A stretch of 64,000 nt of DNA from Dromiciops gliroides (GCF_019393635.1 NC_057866.1:123627897-123691896), one strand, 5' to 3'. Positions 24,801 through 36,472 are shown, counted from the first letter of the stretch. Program-made: numbers and translations. The notes: generated from the sequence alone by a model not told the origin.

Positions 24801-24922
24801 TTGCAATGGGGTTTAAGTGACTTGCCCAGAGTCACACAGCTAGTAAGTGTCAAGTGTCTGAGGTAAGATTTGAACTCAGGTCCTCCTGAATCTAGGACCA
24901 GTGCACCACCTAGCTGCCGCCT
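24801..24922 (-). mobile_element. Young SINE with giant tail
   Basis: AGCAAGGAATATTCTT before the array and AGCAAGGAATAGTCTT after the SINE form the target duplication, proving that the array was gained as part of the insertion. Confidence 0.92.
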
Positions 24923-25001
24923 TAGCAAGGAATAGTCTTGAAATTCTTGTTGTCAACTAAAACTAGTGCCTTCCCTCTGAGATGACTTTCCATTTATTCT
25001 T

Positions 25002-25147
25002 TGTTTGTTTTGCAGGGCAAAGAGGGTTAAATGACTTGCACAGGGTCACACAGCTAGTAAGTGTCAAGTGTCTGAGGGCAGATTTGAACTCAGGTCCTCC
25101 TGAATCCAAGGCTGGTGCTTTATCCACTGTGCCACCTACCTGCCACC
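25002..25147 (-). mobile_element. Young SINE
   Basis: Minus-strand copy. CCATTTATTCTTT is duplicated on both sides. It inserted just in front of an L2 end. Confidence 0.92.
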
Positions 25148-25154
25148 TCCATTT

Positions 25155-25310
25155 ATTCTTTATATATCTTTTATGTACAGTGATTTGCATGTTGTCCTCC
25201 CCATTACTCAGTTCACTGATAGCAGGGACCACTGGATTTTTGCCTTTCTTTGCTGCCTCATTGTTTACTTTAGTGCCTGCTGCATAGTAAATATCTAATA
25301 AATTCTGGTT
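25155..25310 (+). mobile_element. L2 3' end, diverged
   Basis: TTGCATGTTGTCCTCCCC, TAGCAGGGACCACTGGA and GCATAGTAAATATCTAATAA in L2 terminal order. Confidence 0.6.
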
Positions 25311-25352
25311 GACGATAACTAACAAAAGAGCTACCATATCTGAGTATTTGTG

Positions 25353-25518
25353 GGGTTTTTTGGTTTTTTGGGGTTTTTTTTTGGTGAGGCAATTGGGGTT
25401 AAGTGACTTGCCCAGGGTCACACAGCTAGTAAATGTCAAGTGTCTGAAGCAGGATTTGAACTCAGGTCCTCCTGAATCCAGGGCCAGTGCTCTATTCACT
25501 GTGCCACCTAGATGCCCC
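25353..25518 (-). mobile_element. Young SINE
   Basis: Minus-strand copy. Perfect duplication CTGAGTATTTGTG at 25340-25352 and 25519-25531. Confidence 0.95.
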
Positions 25519-25811
25519 CTGAGTATTTGTGTTAAACTTTTAAAGTAAAAAATATAATTTAGCCTCATTTCATCCTCACTGAACACACTGAAAATTCATT
25601 AGTTCAGTCCTTCAAATCAAGAACTATATCAAGTGGGATTGATATTCAGAAGAATTATTCCATTTGGGTTCTGTTTATGGAGAAAACTTCATTAAAATCT
25701 AGATGAACCAGAATCTATCCCAGTTATCACTTGCAGCTCTGCTTTCATGATGTAAGACTTCAAAGAATGTGACCCAGTGCTAACCATTTCAAATATGAAT
25801 ATCAGTACTAA

Positions 25812-27385
25812 GGCAGAGCCAAAATGGTGGAGTAGAAAAAAGAATTATAACCACAACTCCTCCAAACAGATCTCATCAGGCTGAGTCCTTATCAAGAAAT
25901 ACAAGAAAAGGTCACAATGAATTATTTCTCAAGCCTGGATCAGCATAGGGAGACAAACAGAAAGGTCTATGGACACTGAGGAAGGGATTTGGCCAGGAGC
26001 ATGTGCTGAGAACATTCTAGCAAAAGGAGAGGCTCTTCACCAGAGCAAGAAGAGTTCCCAGTTACTGTAAGAAAGACCTAACCTTGTGCAGAGTGCTAGA
26101 TCAGATGCCAACTGGCAGGTCCATCACTCACTACCCAGTTTGGGGTTCTTGATCTAAGGTGAACTGAGGAGGGATCTCAATCCTGTAGCATTCTAGCATG
26201 AGGAATAGTTGCAAGACCTAGGCTTGTATACCTAGAGCAAGAAGCAAATTCAGAAGCAAGCAGCAGTTGTTTGACTGGAACCTTAGGAGTGGAGCAGCAT
26301 CTTCATTTCAGCTTCTAGCCCAGTCTGAAGCCTTCAAAGGAATAACCATGGCAAGAATCCTAAACCAAAGGGAAATTTAACAGTTCAAATTCTGGGCCAT
26401 CAGAGCTGTCCAACTGGCTGACAGTAGCTGACTCCAGCAGCAGTGCTGCATAGACCCAAATCCAGTTTAGGAACTTGTAGAGCTCAAATGGAAGGAAGGG
26501 GTGCTATCTGAAAGGGGAGGAGAGTGACCAGATTTGGGGAGCACTGAAAGGTCTCAATTCTCCAGTCTGAGCTATCCTCAAGATCCTGGAGTAACATAAC
26601 ACTCAATACCCCAAGAAAATAGCAAGAGGACCAGCTCAGATATACCCTCTAGAAGTGTACATCGCCATCCCACCATAAACTGCTATTATGGTGACAAGGA
26701 TGTTAAAGACACAAATCTAGAAGAAGAGAATGACTTTGAAACATCTATAAGCAAAACCTCAAACAACCACAACAAAAATACAGCCTGGACACAAGTTCAA
26801 CCACAAATCTTGGAAGAGATAAAAATAAAAGTTAAAATTTAGTTTTAAAAATTTAATGAGAATTAGAGGGAAAAATTAGAAAAGAAATGAGTTATGGAAG
26901 AAAGAATTGGAAATGGAATTAACAGCTTGGGGCTAGAGGTACAAAATCTTACCCTCAAACCAAACTCTCTGAAAATTAGAATGGATCAAATTGAAATTAA
27001 TGTCTCCACATGACACAAGAAATATTAAAAACAAAGTCAAAAGACTGAAAAAAATAGAAGAAATTATAAAATACCCCATGGTCAAAACAACTGACCTGGA
27101 AAAAAGATTGAGGAGAGATAATTTAAGAATGGTTAGACTACCTGAAAGCAATGATAAAAAAAAAAAGAGCCCACATATTATATTTCAAGAAATCTTAAAA
27201 GAAAACTGCCCTTAGAACCAGAGGGTAAAGTGGAAATAGAAAGACTCCACCAGTCACCTCCTGAAAGGAACCCCAAAAGGAAAAGTCCCAGGAACATTAT
27301 AGCCAAAATCCAGCGTCCAGTTTGGGAAGAAATACTATAAGTAACTAGAAAGAAATAATTGAAATATTGAGATAATCTCCTCCAA
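25812..27385 (+). mobile_element. HAL1/L1-type LINE: 5' UTR and ORF1 part
   Basis: It starts near GCAGAGCCAAAATGGTGGAG, the typical L1 5' end. It continues through an ORF1-like region with a charged coiled-coil stretch and TTDLEKRLRRDNLRMVRLPE (about 27090-27150), which matches the L1 ORF1 RNA-binding region. The segment from GAACCAGAGGGTAAAGTGG to AACATTATAGCCAAAATCC continues it. Several stops break ORF1 and no ORF2 follows, as in half-L1 (HAL1) elements. Confidence 0.75.
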
Positions 27386-27708
27386 GAATCATGGTTCAAC
27401 AGGAGAAGGCATGGATTCTGTTTCCCTCTGGCCAGGACGTGTTTGTTAAATAGAGCATGCACATATATTCTCTGCTGTCTTTCAGGTTGTGTGGGGGCTT
27501 TGGGGCTGCTTTTGGACATGCAGTGATCCATTGTCAAATGGACTTGGTTTTTTAACGTGACATAAAAGATCTGGAGAAGTTCTGTGTTCTCCTTCCCATT
27601 CCCTACTACCCATGACAGTTATGAAGGAGGCAGTGTGTCACATCTATTTCTTTTTAAAGAGAGAGTTTTTGGCAGGTAGTTTCTTGGTTGCAGCTCTCTA
27701 GATGGCAA

Positions 27709-27860
27709 GAGGTTGTTGTTGTTTGTCCTTCGTTCTTAAAGAGGATCATGACATCAGGGTGATGTCATGGCTTGCAGTGAATTGGATCTAAGTGAGGGAC
27801 ACTGTGCAAAGTCATCAACCTCACTCTCTTCTCCAGAGCCATCTGGGTCCAGTGGCAAGA

Positions 27861-27958
<98 letters not shown>

Positions 27959-28112
27959 CCTACCTACCTACCTCCTACCTACCTACCTATACCTACCTAT
28001 ATCAGGATGACTGGAGATGGCCCTGGATGTTTAAGTTTAACACTTGCCCAGGGTCATACAACTAGTATCTGAAGTGACATTTGAAATCAGGTCCTCCTGA
28101 CTCCAGGGCCAC
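27709..28112 (-). mobile_element. Longer tRNA-type SINE (type C) carrying a microsatellite
   Basis: TGTTGTTGTTTGTCCTTCG, GATCATGACATCAGGGTGAT and GTGAATTGGATCTAAGTGAG match the tail half of the SINE at 46454-46938 in reverse. The head half (TTGCCCAGGGTCATACAAC) follows after the TATC array. Confidence 0.8.
27860..27985. repeat. (TATC)n/(CTAC)n microsatellite
   Basis: About 24 TATC units, then CTAC variants, inside a type C SINE. It yields artefactual Ile-Tyr-Leu-Ser frames. Confidence 0.96.
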
Positions 28113-28439
28113 AGATATGATTCCAAGGAAAGGAGAAGGAGGGTTCTTCTCTATTCCAATATAATCATGACTCTGCCACTGTTCCCTACATGGAATGAGG
28201 ACTCAATTAAGCAGGCTTTCACATGTGGTTCTTAGCTTCTTTTCTTAAATGCATTTCCTTTTCACTGGTAGGTGAGTGTGTGTCTTTCAAAGAGTCCAGA
28301 GGTCTGTCACTGGTGGCAACTCTATTGGAGTGGTTGTAGTTGCAGTAGTGGCCAGAGTAATATGGCAACCTCTGCATTGGAGAGAATGGACAAGCCTGGT
28401 TTATTTCACTGGCAGGCTTGTACTGGGAGTTAATGAGAT

Positions 28440-28795
28440 AATGCCCAGTAGAGGCTAATTAACTAATCAGCAAACTCAGAAAAGCTGTTTTGTCTTCTTG
28501 AGGCTTAACTATTAGCCTTACAACGGATTATACCACGAGTTATAAGTGAAGTAACCAAATTCTGTTTTAATTGATCTGTTAATGTGCGTGATGATTCTTT
28601 TTTGTTTGTTACTGCATTCTGTTTGCGAGTAAATTACCTGTCCTTTATTTGATTTATATTATGCATTGAGTGTCTCTTTTACTTTCCTTTTGAGGAGACC
28701 CATAACTTTCACTGTAATTAGCACTTTTACTATAACTGGAATCATTCATGGGATGCTGGGGCAAGGGTTTAATAAACTAATTAGTGTGAAAATTG
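28440..28795. other. TAATTA-rich unique sequence, candidate regulatory element
   Basis: Repeat-free. It has clustered homeodomain-type cores: GCTAATTAACTAATCAG (28454), TTTTAATTGATC (28565), TGTAATTAGC (28715) and AACTAATTAGTG (28776). No open frame of note. Similarity to known conserved non-coding elements cannot be tested here. Confidence 0.4.
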
Positions 28796-28828
28796 GTATC
28801 CTATTAATGTAGGACAAATAGAAAGGCA

Positions 28829-28853
28829 CACACACACACACACACACACACAC
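28829..28853. repeat. (AC)n microsatellite
   Basis: About 12 AC units. Confidence 0.9.
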
Positions 28854-29100
28854 CCCAAACAGCTTACATGTCCAAAAATGAGAGTGGCTTAATAGTTATA
28901 TTCATTAATGGAATATTGTGACATTGTAAAAGCAATAAATAGATTACAAAGACATGGAGAACCCTATAACAGAACCAGAACAGCAGTAAGTTGATCATAC
29001 CTATCTAGTTTTTTTAAAGTGTAACCAAAGGATAATGGGCTTTAAAGTTGTTGATTGATTGATAATATAACAAAATTGATAACAGAGTTCATTATATACT

Positions 29101-29162
29101 TATGGAAATTTATGGAAATTTAAAATGGAAATTTAAAACTTTTATGGAAATTTAAAACTTTT
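29101..29162. repeat. Short tandem repeat, unit ATGGAAATTTAAAACTTTT
   Basis: TTATGGAAATTT recurs four times with variable AAAACTTTT spacers, a small slippage-type expansion. Confidence 0.75.
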
Positions 29163-29458
29163 AGCCTTATAGATTTTAACTTTGAAAAAATATTTAATTA
29201 GGATTTTTTTGGTGCCACTCAATATACGATACACAATTTCTCAATACATAAGTCCAGGACTTTTCCCAGGACTTCAATACCTCAATGGACTCCCAAAGTA
29301 GTGGTTAATAAGTGATTCGTGATTGATTCTTTGAGCTATGATCTCATCAATCTGGACATTCCTTATATTGGTGCAGAATGCAGCCCATTCATGCCTTCTC
29401 ATTGAGCATAATTCTCATCCGTGTTCTTGAGGTAGATTCTCCAAAGTGGAGCTGCTCA

Positions 29459-29644
29459 GGGCAGCTAGGTGGTGCAGTAGATAGAGCACCAGCCCTGGAT
29501 TCAGGAGGACCTGAATTCAGATCCAGCCTCAGAAACTTGACACTTACTGGCTGTGTGACCCTGGGCAAGTCACTTAACCCTCAGTGCCCCACAAAAAGAA
29601 AAGTAATTGGGAAATAGTTGACAAAATTTAAAAAAAAAACCAAC
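29459..29644 (+). mobile_element. Young SINE with extended tail
   Basis: Plus-strand copy. CAAAGTGGAGCTGCTCA lies before it and CAAAGTGAAACTGCTCA after 29644, so the target duplication encloses an unusual 45-base AT-rich tail. Confidence 0.85.
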
Positions 29645-30240
29645 AAAGTGAAACTGCTCAAGGAACCAAAGACTTTCATCTACATTTTTTGGCATCTAAA
29701 AAAGACACCATTTCTGAGGTACCAGTGGAGTACTTAACCTGCTCATCCCTTATACCTCTCTCATGCCACATGCCTGGACCACCTCCTTTCTATAACACAA
29801 ATTTCCTCAGTGATCCCTTATATCACTTCAAGAGCATAGTATGCTATAGTTTACTCTATTTCTCCATTGCTCTTTGAGTCATTCATTGGAGAAATCTTGG
29901 TGTTTCAAGATTTTGTAACCATAGAGCATGACCAGGAGAAGATATGTTTAAAAAGTCACCTTTTCACCAAGGTGGTGTTTTGGACCATTAGTGCTTCTGC
30001 TTCTATGCGCTTTTGTACTAAGAAATCTCTAAAGTGCAATCCACCCTGCTCTCTTACTCTTACTTCATTTAATTCTGAACTGGATTAATTTCTGAGTTTT
30101 ACCGTCATCTTCAGTAACTGTCTCAAATGTATGCTTAGCACATGCTATGGAGCTATCTTCCCAATTCCCACTCACACTAGGGCTAGGTTGCTACTTGTCC
30201 CCTCAAGGTTCTAGGGTTAACCTTGAGGAGTCATCTATCT

Positions 30241-30395
30241 ATTTACTTATTTATTTTTTAGTGAGGCAATTGGGGTTAAGTGACTTGCCCAGGGTCACAC
30301 AGCTAGTAAGTGTTAAGTGTCTGAGGCCGGATTTGAACTCAGGTACTCCTGACTCCAGGGCTGGTGCTTTATCCACTGCACCACCTAGCTGCTCC
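30241..30395 (-). mobile_element. Young SINE
   Basis: Minus-strand copy. AGGAGTCATCTATCT is duplicated exactly on both sides. Confidence 0.95.
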
Positions 30396-30624
30396 AGGAG
30401 TCATCTATCTAACACTATATAGCTCCTGGGTCCCTTTACTAAAGTGTTTCCCCCCAAATCATCAGACAATCTTGGTTTGTTTGTTTTTTTTTTAAGCAAA
30501 GGGCATATAGCACTGTTGTATATTGTTCTACTGTATATAACAGTGGTGTTAAACTCAAATAGAAACTGATCCCTATGGGCAACATATTGGCTTAGAAAAC
30601 CACAAATTAGCCCTATCTAGGTTT

Positions 30625-30720
30625 TATTTTATTTTTTTTTTGTTAAACATTTTCCAATTACATTTTAATTTTAATCTGGTTTCTGTCCTTACAATACATA
30701 TAGAATCCAGGGTAAAGTGG
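30625..30720 (-). mobile_element. Probable L1 3' UTR remnant
   Basis: TTTTCCAATTACATTTTAAT resembles TTTTTCCAATTACATGTAAA in the L1 remnant at 59980. Short and diverged. Confidence 0.4.
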
Positions 30721-31034
30721 GCTCAAGTTTATTGAGCATATGTGACAAAAGTTTAATAGCTCCCAGAATCCCTTTTGCTTGAGCCCTCAAGATGTTCCCC
30801 TTTCTGTTTTCCATCTTCTGAATCAAGAGTTATCTCATCCTATAGAAGAATGAAAACACTTAATAGTGAATTGGAGAATTAAATTCGACTGAGATATCAA
30901 AGCACTTGAGAAAGCCAGAGAAAAATTCCTCTCAAATACAAGAGGGGTCTTGGTAGATAAAATCTTGTTTCCTGATTGCTTTCGAGGAGAAAAGAAAATG
31001 GAAGTTTTATTTGCTTTCTATAGACCTTAGATAG

Positions 31035-31700
31035 AGGTCCCCAGGTTGGGAACCTCTGCCCTAGATGAGCCCTACCTTCCCATTTATCTCTGGTATTCTT
31101 CTTTGGTTCTAGAGTTGAGAGCTTGGCAGTTTTACTGTAATTACAGTAATGTAGTGGGTTTGTTGTGTGTACCTACCTCCATTTCTTTTTCAGTTCCTTT
31201 TATCTGAAGAATTTTTTTCTTCTTTCCTCAGCCATGTCAATAAGTAGAAAAACTTCCCTTACAAGCTGGGATTGAATAGAAATGATCTATTCAGAAATGC
31301 AAGCCTACTGGTGAATTATTTTAATCCTTCATCTATACCCCCCCCCCTTTTTTTAACCATCTCCACATTCCAGGACTCTGCCGTCATTAGTAAAAGTTCA
31401 TTTCCTGCACTAGACCTTGGCAAAATATTGATGTTACTTAGAAGCACTGCAATTTTAAAGAACTCCTCCAAAAATTGCTTCTGCAAAACGGTTGCCATGA
31501 CCTTCCAAAGAAACTCAGGACAAGAGCTCCTGAAAGTAACTGGGGTGCCTGTGTTCCCTGTATCGTATCAGACCACTACTGCAAATAATCCCAGATGACT
31601 CTTCCCCCGTCTAGTAATCACTTTCATCCTAGAGTAAGACAATTTAAAACTTGCACAGTAGAACAATTTACCAATCAGAAAAACTCAGTGCAAACATTAC
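31035..31700 (+). repeat. Left arm of a large inverted duplication
   Basis: Reverse-complement homologue of about 32440-33117, roughly 80-85% identical by eye. Shared landmarks include GAGCTTGGCAGTTTT, AATGCAAGCCTACTGGT, ACATTCCAGGACTCTG, AGTAAAAGTTCATTTCCT and AATATTGATGTTACTTAGAA. The arm includes about 35 bases of a hAT end. Confidence 0.85.
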
Positions 31701-32435
31701 AGAAAACTAGCAACACTTTCATTTTCTTATTCCTTTGAAAGCAACAAGAAAACTGAAGGTTTTGTTGACCAAAGTAAGATCTGATGGTTAGGAGACCAGC
31801 TCTACAGCATGTGCCATACATACATTTGGGACAGTCATTGCAGTTGACTCAGAATAAATTCAGTTCAGAATTAAATACAAGAAAGTGAAAAGAGCATGGT
31901 ATATTGTACTTTGGAAGTTTTATAGGGCCTTTAATAATACCAAATGTATCTCTGGTGAAAAGACCCCCTTTTCAACATCTCCAGGTCTATACATATAAGT
32001 CTTGAAACATCAAAATACTTCTAAGGAAGTTGTGTCCCAAACAGTTGTAAAGAGACAAATCATGAAAATAAATAAATGCAGCATATTTACATTGATGTTG
32101 TATATTCAGAATGTTGTTAAGCAGTGTCATTGAGGAAATTTATGCTATAAAAAAGGTGGCCAAGTCATGTGGCATGAACGAGGGATAATTGGGCAACCCA
32201 AAGGATGCACTGGTACCTTAGAAATGTGGGTGGGGTTTTTTGTCATCAAAAACAGATGGAAGCCTCCAGCATGTTGGGTAGCTCTTCTTTGGAGGAACTA
32301 TGAAAGAACATGGGTGAAATTCACACTTGAATAAGAAGGCATGGATGAGTTGTAATTTTTATCAGAAAAACCCACATTGATGAGTTCACAGATCCAACAC
32401 TCAAGAATTAATTAAGCAATCAATGAAGAAGCACC
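31701..32435. other. Spacer between the inverted arms
   Basis: About 735 bases with no homology seen between its halves, and no recognised gene or repeat. Confidence 0.5.
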
Positions 32436-33117
32436 TATTAAGCATCTAATGGGAAACTGAATTTTTCACTTTGCTCTACTCTGCCAGTTTTAAGTGGTCC
32501 TATTTCAGGATTAAAGTGATTAGAAACAGGGAAAGAGCCTTTTGGTTTTTTGGGGGTTTTTTGTAATAGTAATGTGCTAATACAGGTATCCCTCTCACTT
32601 TCAGGAGCTCTTCTCCTGAATTCACAGGCCAGTTCATGGAAACTTTTGCAGCCGTGATTTTCAGTGACATTCTTTAAAATCACAGTGCTTCTAAGTAACA
32701 TCAATATTATGCCAAGGTCTAGTGTAGGAAATGAACTTTTACTAATGATGACAGAGTCCTGGAATGTGGATCTTGAAAGGTGGGGAGGGTTGGTAGATGG
32801 AAGAATATTAAAATAATTAACCAGTAGGCTTGCATTTCCAGATAAGTGATTTCTATTCAAACTGTCCAATCAATCCTAGCTTGTAAGGGCAGTTGTTCTC
32901 ATACTTATTAACATGACCAAGGAAAAGAAGAGGAAGATATCTTCAGATAGAATGTACTGAAAGGGGAATGGAGGACAGAGTGACAAACTCTACACTGTAA
33001 TGGAAGCAAAACTGCCAAGCTCTGGACTCTAGAACCATTGAAATATATCAGAGCTACAAGGGAAGGTTGGGATCATCTAGGCCAGAGGTTTCCAACCTGT
33101 TGGCCATGGACCTCTGG
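32436..33117 (-). repeat. Right arm of the large inverted duplication
   Basis: Homologous to 31035-31700 in reverse. On the minus strand it carries a 143-codon open frame (32438-32869) sharing blocks such as NASLLVNYFN, KSSFP and ILMLLRST with a 108-codon frame in the left arm (31272-31598). It ends inside the hAT element that starts at 33083. Confidence 0.85.
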
Positions 33118-33391
33118 GAGCTGGTAGTTACTGTAAGGTGATACAATCTGTAGACTGAATGTATTACGTATGTATATACACACAAATACATATATAGACA
33201 CATATTACTATTTTAAAATACACATATGGTATATATAATTATAATTAATAAAGTATGTTTATTTTAAAATACTACCAATTTCATACAAACTCTTTTTCGT
33301 CAATATTTCCAAAGTCATCGGATACTGATAGTACACCTACTATCATGTGGGGGTCTGTGTCTCTGTCAGTTTTTTCATCTGAGAACCACTA
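33083..33391 (+). mobile_element. hAT-type nonautonomous DNA transposon
   Basis: 309 bases. Inverted ends are CAGAGGTTTCCAACC at the left and TAGTGGTTCTCAGATG read inward from the right. The flanking 8-base duplication is ATCTAGGC (33075-33082) and ATCTAGAT (33392-33399). AT-rich interior, no transposase. Confidence 0.75.
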
Positions 33392-34143
33392 ATCTAGATC
33401 AACCTCCTGATAAGGAAATTAAGTCCCAGTGAGGAACAGATTTGCTGAAGGTCTTATAGCAAATCAATAACAGAGACAACCCCAGGATCCAGGGAGCATT
33501 GAATGCTAGTCCATCATGCTTTTTACTATGTCCAGCTGCCTGCCCACGGCCTTGCATCATTTTGTGGCATTGCTACCATTTTATGAGAAAAAACGCCATG
33601 CGTAGACATCAAATGACATACATAGAAAACAGCTACCAGACATTGTTCTCTTTCCTCTCCAACCCCCACTTGTTAGGCTTTGAGTTGTAATATAGCAATC
33701 ACTACCTGTCCTAGGAAGCTTTCCTAGAAGATAGAAATAGATTTGTTTCCTTTAAAGGCTTCAGTATTTTTATGTAATTAATAGGTTATCAGAAAAGAAG
33801 AAGGAGTGGGACTTGCTATTTCTCATAAATAGGGTACATAAAAAGAAAAAAATATACAAACATGAAGGTGGGAAGTGGGCATCTGAAGAATCTCATCTGA
33901 AATGGATGAAGGAGGGTTGAAAACACACACACTGAGTTGGATGTAGAAATACTTCTGGTTCAAGCAGGCATAGTGGGATAGATAAAGAGGGTAGATGATA
34001 CCAATAAGGGAAGAGTTGCAAGCAAAACAAATGTCTTTTCCCTGAAGTAGGGATTGAAACAGGGAAAAGGAAAAGAAAAGGAGAGAGAAAAAATTTTTTA
34101 AAAGATAACTAAGTTCTAAAGCAGTGCCTTAGATTATTATTAT

Positions 34144-34284
34144 TTTTTTGTGGGGCAATGGGGTTAAGTGACTTGCCCAGGGTCACACAGCTGGTAAGTG
34201 TCAAGTGTCTGAGGCTGGATTTGAACTTAGGTACTCCTGAATCCAGGGCCGGTGCTTTATCTACTGCGCCACCTAGCCGCCCCC
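34144..34284 (-). mobile_element. Young SINE, left member of an inverted pair
   Basis: Minus-strand copy. CAGTGCCTTAGATTAT is duplicated exactly on both sides. Confidence 0.95.
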
Positions 34285-34333
34285 AGTGCCTTAGATTATA
34301 CCGAAAAATATGGACAAGAATTGCACATGATGA

Positions 34334-34484
34334 GGGGCGGCTAGGTGGCACAGTGGATAAAGCACCGGCCCTGGACTCAGGAGTTCCTGAGTTCAAATCC
34401 GGACTCAGACACTTGACACTTACTAGCTGTGTGACCTTGGGCAAGTCACTTAACCCCAATTGCCCTGCAAAAAAACCAAAAACA
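34334..34484 (+). mobile_element. Young SINE, right member of an inverted pair
   Basis: Plus-strand copy, 49 bases after the previous one. AGAATTGCACATGATGA flanks it exactly. Confidence 0.95.
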
Positions 34485-34744
34485 AAAGAATTGCACATGA
34501 TGAGAATTATGGAAATATTATAATCTGTATTCATGGAGGGAGTATCTAAACAATGAAATCATGGCTCCATTGAATTATCTAAGTAATAGCAAAGCAATTC
34601 TAGGCACTAGGAGTGATGTGAATATAATAATAATAATAATAGCAGATATTTATATAAACCGTTTAAAGTTTGAATAATAAAAATGATTTTTAATCCACAC
34701 CTGTGATTTTATTGGTATTAGGAATTCCCTCTATAAATACAGCT

Positions 34745-34895
34745 CTCCTCTTGAATTGTATGGAGTGCTGAGAAGTTAGGTGACTTGTCCAGGGACACTG
34801 AGCCATTATTATCAGAGATGCGACTTGAGCTCAGACTTTCCTGATGCTAAGATCAGCTCTCTATCCAATATGTCACACTGCTCCTCATTACACGA
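34745..34895 (-). mobile_element. MIR-like fragment
   Basis: GAAGTTAGGTGACTTGTCCA and CTTGAGCTCAGACTTTCC: a reversed MIR core. Confidence 0.65.
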
Positions 34896-35099
34896 TGCAT
34901 TACATCATCGCACTCTATTGCAAATAAAATAGCCTTTCTCCTAAAGAACTTTGCACACACAAAATCCTCAAATGAAACAAATTTTCATCTTTTGAGGATA
35001 CATTTTATTTTTAGAGACATAAAGACATTATTTGGAGCCTAGTCTGATGGGCAAGGTGACACTCACTTTAGTAATCTAGGCGATAATTTTTTTTTGGCT

Positions 35100-35655
35100 A
35101 AAAAGAAAAACAAGTAGAGACTCATAAACTAGCTCTTAAGACACATGCAATTCTCTCACATGTGTGCATGTATAGATAATCTGGAGCCCGTGGTAGAAAC
35201 AGAGGCACCTGGATCTCTAGTCTCAGGGAACATTGCTAAAGGAGATCCTTCAGTCCAGACTCTTGCTCCATCATTGCTTCTCTCTCTAACCAGGGTCTTA
35301 AACGGAACCCTCCTGAAGTCTGTTACTTTCCATGTGAGCAGAGTGTTCCCACACATGTGGTATTTGGATTTCCTGGAAAAGAAATACCAAGCTTTGTCGC
35401 ATCGTATCCTTTTGCCCTGCAAGTCCCACAGAGTAAATGAATGGGGAGAACCATTCGGCAAAAGCCTCCAGGCTGTCGTGCTGTTCCTATGAAGAGGCAA
35501 ATTAACCTAACTGAAGAGTGTCTGAGGTTACTGGAAACATTCTCCATTCAGGTGGTCCTTATACTCAGCCAGCTTTGTTGATGAGTCCTTTCTCCACATC
35601 CCACCAGAGTAGGAACATCTTTGAGACTGGAATCTCTTTAATTCCCATGGTGTTC
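35100..35655. other. Unique sequence, open in overlapping frames
   Basis: No repeat recognised. Two frames of about 115 codons overlap on opposite strands (plus 35145-35492, minus 35156-35500), which mostly reflects base composition. It has a few CpGs but no recognised motif or splice structure. Confidence 0.35.
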
Positions 35656-35659
35656 AGAA

Positions 35660-35810
35660 GACAGCTAGGTGGCACAGTGGATAAAGTATGACCCTGAATT
35701 CAGGAGGACCTGAGTTCAAATGTTGCCTCAGACACTTGACACTAGCTGTGTGACCCTGGGCAAGTCACTTAACTCTCATTGCCCTGGAAAAACAAAACAA
35801 AACAAAAAAA
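35660..35810 (+). mobile_element. Young SINE
   Basis: Plus-strand copy with a deletion near CACTAGCTG and an (AACAAA)-type tail. TTCCCATGGTGTTCAG/TTTCCATGGTGTCCAG duplication. Confidence 0.92.
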
Positions 35811-35999
35811 ATTTCCATGGTGTCCAGAGTTCCAAAGAACAGATGTGTTTAAAATTTTAAGACAATAATAATACCTAACATTTCATAATACTGTTTTGCT
35901 TTTGATTCCTTCCCCACATCCCTCCCTGTCTCAGCCTCCCCACCCCTGCCCCAGTACTTTCACAGTTATTACCTTTCCTTCCGAAATACCTAAAGGCAG

Positions 36000-36125
36000 C
36001 ATAGCATATTAGATAGTAGCCATGACCTTGGAGTCAGGGCAATCTGAATCCAACTTCTATGTTTGACACACCCATACTCTTTGTATAACCCTGGACAAGA
36101 CACTTAACCCCTCAATGATCCACAA
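36000..36125 (+). mobile_element. MIR-like fragment
   Basis: CCTTGGAGTCAGGGCAATCT, then TATAACCCTGGACAAGACAC in MIR order. Confidence 0.6.
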
Positions 36126-36441
36126 AACTCTTTAAAACTATAAGTTTTTGATTTGCACTGGTAGAGAGAACTTCTTCATCAGGGGCTTCCGACATGAATT
36201 CAATCTACATGGATGAAATCCATCTCCATACCTCCTTACTACTACCTCTCCCACATACACACAATATATGTGCTTTATAGATGAGGAGGAAAACAAATTT
36301 CACAGATGCTAAGTTGAAGATCACAAAGCAAGCTAATAGCAAATCTAAGATGAGAATAAAGTTCTCCTGCTCTGGTCTTCTTCCCATTATTATATGCCTT
36401 GTCCAAGCTTCATCATATCCTGAGAGGTAGATTAATCTAAT

Positions 36442-36472
36442 TACTACTACTACTACTACTACTACCACTACT
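36442..36472. repeat. (ACT)n short microsatellite
   Basis: About nine ACT/ACC units. Confidence 0.85.

Noticed and set aside
24232..24928. Poly-Leu (194), poly-Glu/Gly (217), poly-Lys/Glu (163) and Phe/Ser (156) frames
   Set aside because: All come from the CTT/CTTCTC array and the SINE body.
24963..25586. 207-codon minus-strand frame
   Set aside because: It runs through two minus-strand SINEs and an L2 end. The repeated PALDSGGPEFKS-type motif is SINE translation.
27767..28072. 101-codon Ile-Tyr-Leu-Ser repeat frame
   Set aside because: Translation of the TATC microsatellite inside a type C SINE.
34109..34534. 141- and 121-codon frames on opposite strands
   Set aside because: Produced by the inverted SINE pair. 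SINE-derived motifs such as LRHLTLTSCVTLGKSLNP recur in many places in the window.
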